Shown here piece after piece: positions 61,165 through 64,000 of a stretch of 64,000 bases of DNA. The position numbers were made by a program, and so were the translations under genes. The notes under the pieces are model-generated. The model saw nothing but the letters and a program-made list of their open reading frames with translations, was not told the origin of the DNA and did no database searches. This DNA is from Tritrichomonas foetus (Eukaryota; Parabasalia; Tritrichomonadida; Tritrichomonadidae): the NCBI GenBank assembly GCA_001839685.1, contig MLAK01000593.1, positions 69,299 through 133,298 on the forward strand, in the 5' to 3' direction. Each line of letters begins with the position of its first letter. Positions within the stretch are counted from its first letter, which is position 1.

Positions 61165-62814
61165 ATGCTGATTTCATTTTTTTTTACTTTTTCTCTTTCT
61201 GTTTTTGCTGCAATTGATTTAGGCTCGCAATATGTTAGGATTGCTGTCAGTTCAATTAAGGATCCAGTTTCAATGGCAATTAATGAAGATAACAAAGTGA
61301 TGACTCCATCAGCAATTGCCTTCAAACTTCCCAAGTATACTGGAAAGCATATGACAATGGAGGAAGCAAGTAAAAGTGAAATCAAAATTGGCGAAAATGC
61401 ATTAAAATTTTTGAAAAATAAAAAAGATTCAGGTGTAAAATATCTTCCAAGATTAATTGGTCGAACATTTTCCTCAGATTATGAAATTCCACCAATTTTA
61501 AATACAACAGAAATGTTGGCACTTTTCTTCAAGAAAATATTATCACATCCTCAATATTCCTCCCTTGAAGCAGTTTCTATAAATATTCCAAATTATTACA
61601 CATTGTCACAACGTGAGTGCATTTTAGAAGCTATCAATATTTCTTCAATTCCAATTTTTGGTTTACTTGATGATGTTTCTGCCATAATTCAGCTTTATAC
61701 AATCATGTATTCTAAACGGTTTATTTATGAATCACATAGTGTTCTTTTTGTAGATATTGGTGCATCAGCAGTCCGTGCTTATCGAATTGTCTTCACACAA
61801 AATGAAACTGACCCACTAGGCACACAAACGTCATATGAATGGACTGAAAAAACTGGCGGACTTGAATTTGTTCGAAAAGTTGCTCAATTTGAAAAATGTT
61901 CAATGAGTAAAGCACAAAAGCTTTTAATTCAAGGTATTAAAGATTATTCTCATTTATTTGAAGAAGATCTAGAAATTATCTACGATCTAATTCATGTTGC
62001 AGTTGATGGTGAGGTTGATGAGGTTCAATTAATTGGAGGAGCTTCTCGTTTCCCTTTTGTAGTTGATTGTATTAAAAATGTTGTAGGATATACTGATGTT
62101 TTGCGTGACTTACCACAAATGAACACAATTGCACTTGGTTCTCTTCATATCATGCATTCAACAGTGAATCAAAGTAGATATAAGTTGGTACCTGTTTTAA
62201 AACCACCATATTTTACTAGTGTTGTTGAATGTGGGAGTGTTGAACAAAGTTATTGTAAACTTCGTGAAAAATGTTCTTCTTATACAATTCTACAAGGAGC
62301 TATATGTAAAACTGTATCAATCATTGCCAAAAGTGAAGTTCCTGAAGGTGCCAGTAAAGTTTTAGGCCAGTTTGATATGGTGAATATAACCAATTTCCAA
62401 CATGAAATTGATGATTCTGTTTCTGCCTTATTAGTAATGAAAGAACCTGCTCCTTATATATCAAGTGCAATGTGGTGTAAAAATGGAAAACGATTTTGTC
62501 AAGAAATTTTGGTAAAGGCGACTATAAATGAAGATCCTTTAAAGAAAAGAAAAGAAGCTTTCGTTGAAAGAATTTGGCAAGAAAATGAATGGAGAGTTAA
62601 AAAGAGTGAATTTCGAGCAAGAATTTCACAGATTTATGATCGAATCATTTCTATGTCTTCAAATCAAGAAGATAAAGAACTCTCTCAAATATTGGAAAAC
62701 GCGCAAAAAATTATCGAAGGAGAAATTGATCTTTCTCTTCCAGATATGCGCCAATTCGTGATAAAATTAGAAAAGAAAGCGAAAGATCTCAAAATTAATA
62801 TGAACGAGCTTTAA
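61165..62814 (+). CDS. Reduced ER Hsp70-superfamily protein (Hsp110/Grp170-like)
   Basis: 549 residues. MLISFFFTFSLSVFA is a signal peptide that runs straight into AAIDLGSQYVRIAVSSI, the Hsp70 phosphate-1 motif. Then AINEDNKVMTPSAIAFKL, LGRTFSS-like IGRTFSSDYEIPP, VSINIPNYYTLSQREC, the phosphate-2 region VLFVDIGASAVRAYRIV (Grp170-style, lacking the GGGT-D of canonical Hsp70) and the adenosine motif VQLIGGASRFPFVVD. Only about 55 residues separate GGLEFVRKV from VQLIGG where Hsp70s have about 130, so most of subdomain IIB is missing. The rest is a short substrate-binding-like part and a helical C-terminus ending MNEL, a weak KDEL-type tail. Probably a luminal co-chaperone or nucleotide exchange factor for BiP. 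Confidence 0.75.
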   Translation: MLISFFFTFSLSVFAAIDLGSQYVRIAVSSIKDPVSMAINEDNKVMTPSAIAFKLPKYTGKHMTMEEASKSEIKIGENALKFLKNKKDSGVKYLPRLIGRTFSSDYEIPPILNTTEMLALFFKKILSHPQYSSLEAVSINIPNYYTLSQRECILEAINISSIPIFGLLDDVSAIIQLYTIMYSKRFIYESHSVLFVDIGASAVRAYRIVFTQNETDPLGTQTSYEWTEKTGGLEFVRKVAQFEKCSMSKAQKLLIQGIKDYSHLFEEDLEIIYDLIHVAVDGEVDEVQLIGGASRFPFVVDCIKNVVGYTDVLRDLPQMNTIALGSLHIMHSTVNQSRYKLVPVLKPPYFTSVVECGSVEQSYCKLREKCSSYTILQGAICKTVSIIAKSEVPEGASKVLGQFDMVNITNFQHEIDDSVSALLVMKEPAPYISSAMWCKNGKRFCQEILVKATINEDPLKKRKEAFVERIWQENEWRVKKSEFRARISQIYDRIISMSSNQEDKELSQILENAQKIIEGEIDLSLPDMRQFVIKLEKKAKDLKINMNEL

Positions 62815-63620
62815 CACTTATTTGACAGTATATAAAAATAAATATAATCATTATTTTTAAGGCTATCATCTATTTCAATGCCAATTATTTCTATTCATAA
62901 TATTTTCCAATGAAAGTTCTCCTTTAAATGGTGTCAGCCAGCTCCTTAAAAGAAATGAGAATTTTACGAATTCTTTTCATCTCTATTATATTCATATTCA
63001 CTACAGCTTGATATAACATCTTTTCCAATTTTTTTTATGTGTGGAGTCATGCATGACATATTTGGCTAAAAAAATGAAGCTACCTCAAAATCTAATTTTA
63101 CAAAAACATGCAAAGCATCGTCATTATGAATAGTATAGACCACCAATAAAGCGAAGCTAAGTCAATTTTAACAAGCAGAATCTCAGAGGGAAATTCAATT
63201 AAATTTCAACCAGATATCTGAATTGAATTCAATTCAAAATGATCGAAAAAGTTGGTTAATATGACCGTTGGTTAGATATTGAATTAGTTATATTTTCAAA
63301 TCTTTATTTTCATTCCATTAAATTTTAAAACTAGACGTTGTTATCCATAAGAAAAAGTTTCATATCAGATCTGAATTTTTTTCTATAATATCTTTGAATA
63401 TTCACAGGTGTAAAAAAGGTAATTGACAAGACATATTTTGAATAAAATATATATTGACATGAAACATTGATCTCAATTTTTCAATAAAACTATGCTTACA
63501 TAAAAAAATATTATTATTGAATATTTGTTACATTATTTTTTCTTAAAAAGTTACTTCCTTACAAAATGATTCTGAAGTAGAAAGAAAAAGTTCTCAGAAT
63601 TGTTTTTTCTCAATCATCCA
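62815..63620. other. Intergenic region
   Basis: About 800 AT-rich bases with no gene, tandem repeat or palindrome that stands out. Confidence 0.6.
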
Positions 63621-64000
63621 ATGAATAAAATCACTCCTCAGACATATCAGAAATGGCAAACCGATGTACTTTCACACCTACGTACAGCAAATTATGACCC
63701 AAATGTGTTTACACCAATTTTTGATTTTGCTGCTGAATTAAAGAATACAAAATCATTGCGCGAACCATTTTCTGAGAAAACAAACGATTTTCTGAACTCT
63801 TTTATTCCATCGGTAATTTCAATCATTTTAAAAACGTCTTCGCCTTCCGCATCGATCGATTCAAATTATTCGAAAATTTTGAAGGCTTTTTCATCACTTG
63901 TTCCAATATTCATCGCTTCAGATAATGACAGCTTTATCGAGGCAGCCAGTTTAATTGCAACGTCACAAAAAGCAGCTTTTTATATGCAATCATTTTCTGA
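63621..64000 (+). CDS. Start of a gene that runs off the window
   Basis: ATG 63621 opens MNKITPQTYQKWQTDVLSHL and the frame stays open for 126 codons to the window edge. The visible part is soluble and helical (NVFTPIFDFAAELKNTKSLR, SIILKTSSPSASIDSNY, ALSSL-like KAFSSLVPIFIASDNDSFIE), resembling the N-terminal helical region of large scaffold or ubiquitin-protease-type proteins. No domain can be named from this piece. Third-position and GC usage (TCG, GCA, TCA mix) look like a real coding sequence rather than spacer. Confidence 0.65.
   Translation, partial: MNKITPQTYQKWQTDVLSHLRTANYDPNVFTPIFDFAAELKNTKSLREPFSEKTNDFLNSFIPSVISIILKTSSPSASIDSNYSKILKAFSSLVPIFIASDNDSFIEAASLIATSQKAAFYMQSFS

Overview
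This window is nuclear DNA from a parabasalid protist (trichomonad), probably Trichomonas or Tritrichomonas; I cannot decide the species. The base composition is strongly AT-rich. The intact genes are single uninterrupted frames separated by short AT-rich spacers. The protein families are those expanded in trichomonads: F5/8C-domain proteins, M60-like peptidases, receptor-type cyclases, ARM/HEAT/ankyrin proteins and Maverick elements. Myb-type AACGG motifs sit just upstream of several start codons. Isolated N bases (31.6-42.5 kb and 53.9-55.2 kb) and one 461-base gap mark poorly resolved consensus, so stops and frameshifts there could be sequencing errors.

Left part, 1-28.2 kb, is mostly housekeeping: ribosomal protein L11, a small type I membrane protein, a dead F5/8C-family gene, a trichomonad-specific protein, a 3929-residue axonemal-type dynein heavy chain, a katanin-p80-like WD40 protein, a polytopic GT-C-like membrane protein, an ARM-repeat protein, a DUF4272 protein, an IPT/TIG surface protein, a low-complexity coiled-coil protein and an unknown 658-residue protein. 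Dynein and the katanin p80-like protein both point to flagellar and cytoskeletal function. The dynein is odd: three of its four canonical P-loops lack the Ser/Thr, and AAA1 also lacks a normal Walker B.

Middle part, 28.2-37.4 kb, is accessory and decaying: an SH3 fragment fused to a TCATCATT-rich repeat, a fossil receptor-type adenylyl/guanylyl cyclase, the broken C-terminal part of a polytopic membrane protein, and a large M60-like (enhancin-type) zinc metallopeptidase whose single frame is interrupted by exactly two stop codons.

From about 40 to 55.5 kb lies a mobile-element cluster. One Maverick/Polinton end carries an integrase, a packaging ATPase (split by the gap), a collagen-like fibre protein and a small ORF. 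It ends in a terminal repeat facing a second, inverted terminal repeat 3.2 kb away. The second end carries a decayed RuvC/A22-type Holliday-junction resolvase, a Lys-rich protein and a Gln-rich protein. Between the two ends are a purine-rich tandem repeat and a dead hAT transposase. A GGTTCGAACC-type tandem repeat occurs on both sides of the cluster in opposite orientation.

Right part, 55.5-64 kb, returns to ordinary genes: an RRM-like protein, an ankyrin gene interrupted at the same place in each repeat, a HEAT-repeat karyopherin-like protein, a reduced ER Hsp110/Grp170-like chaperone, and the start of a gene that runs off the window.
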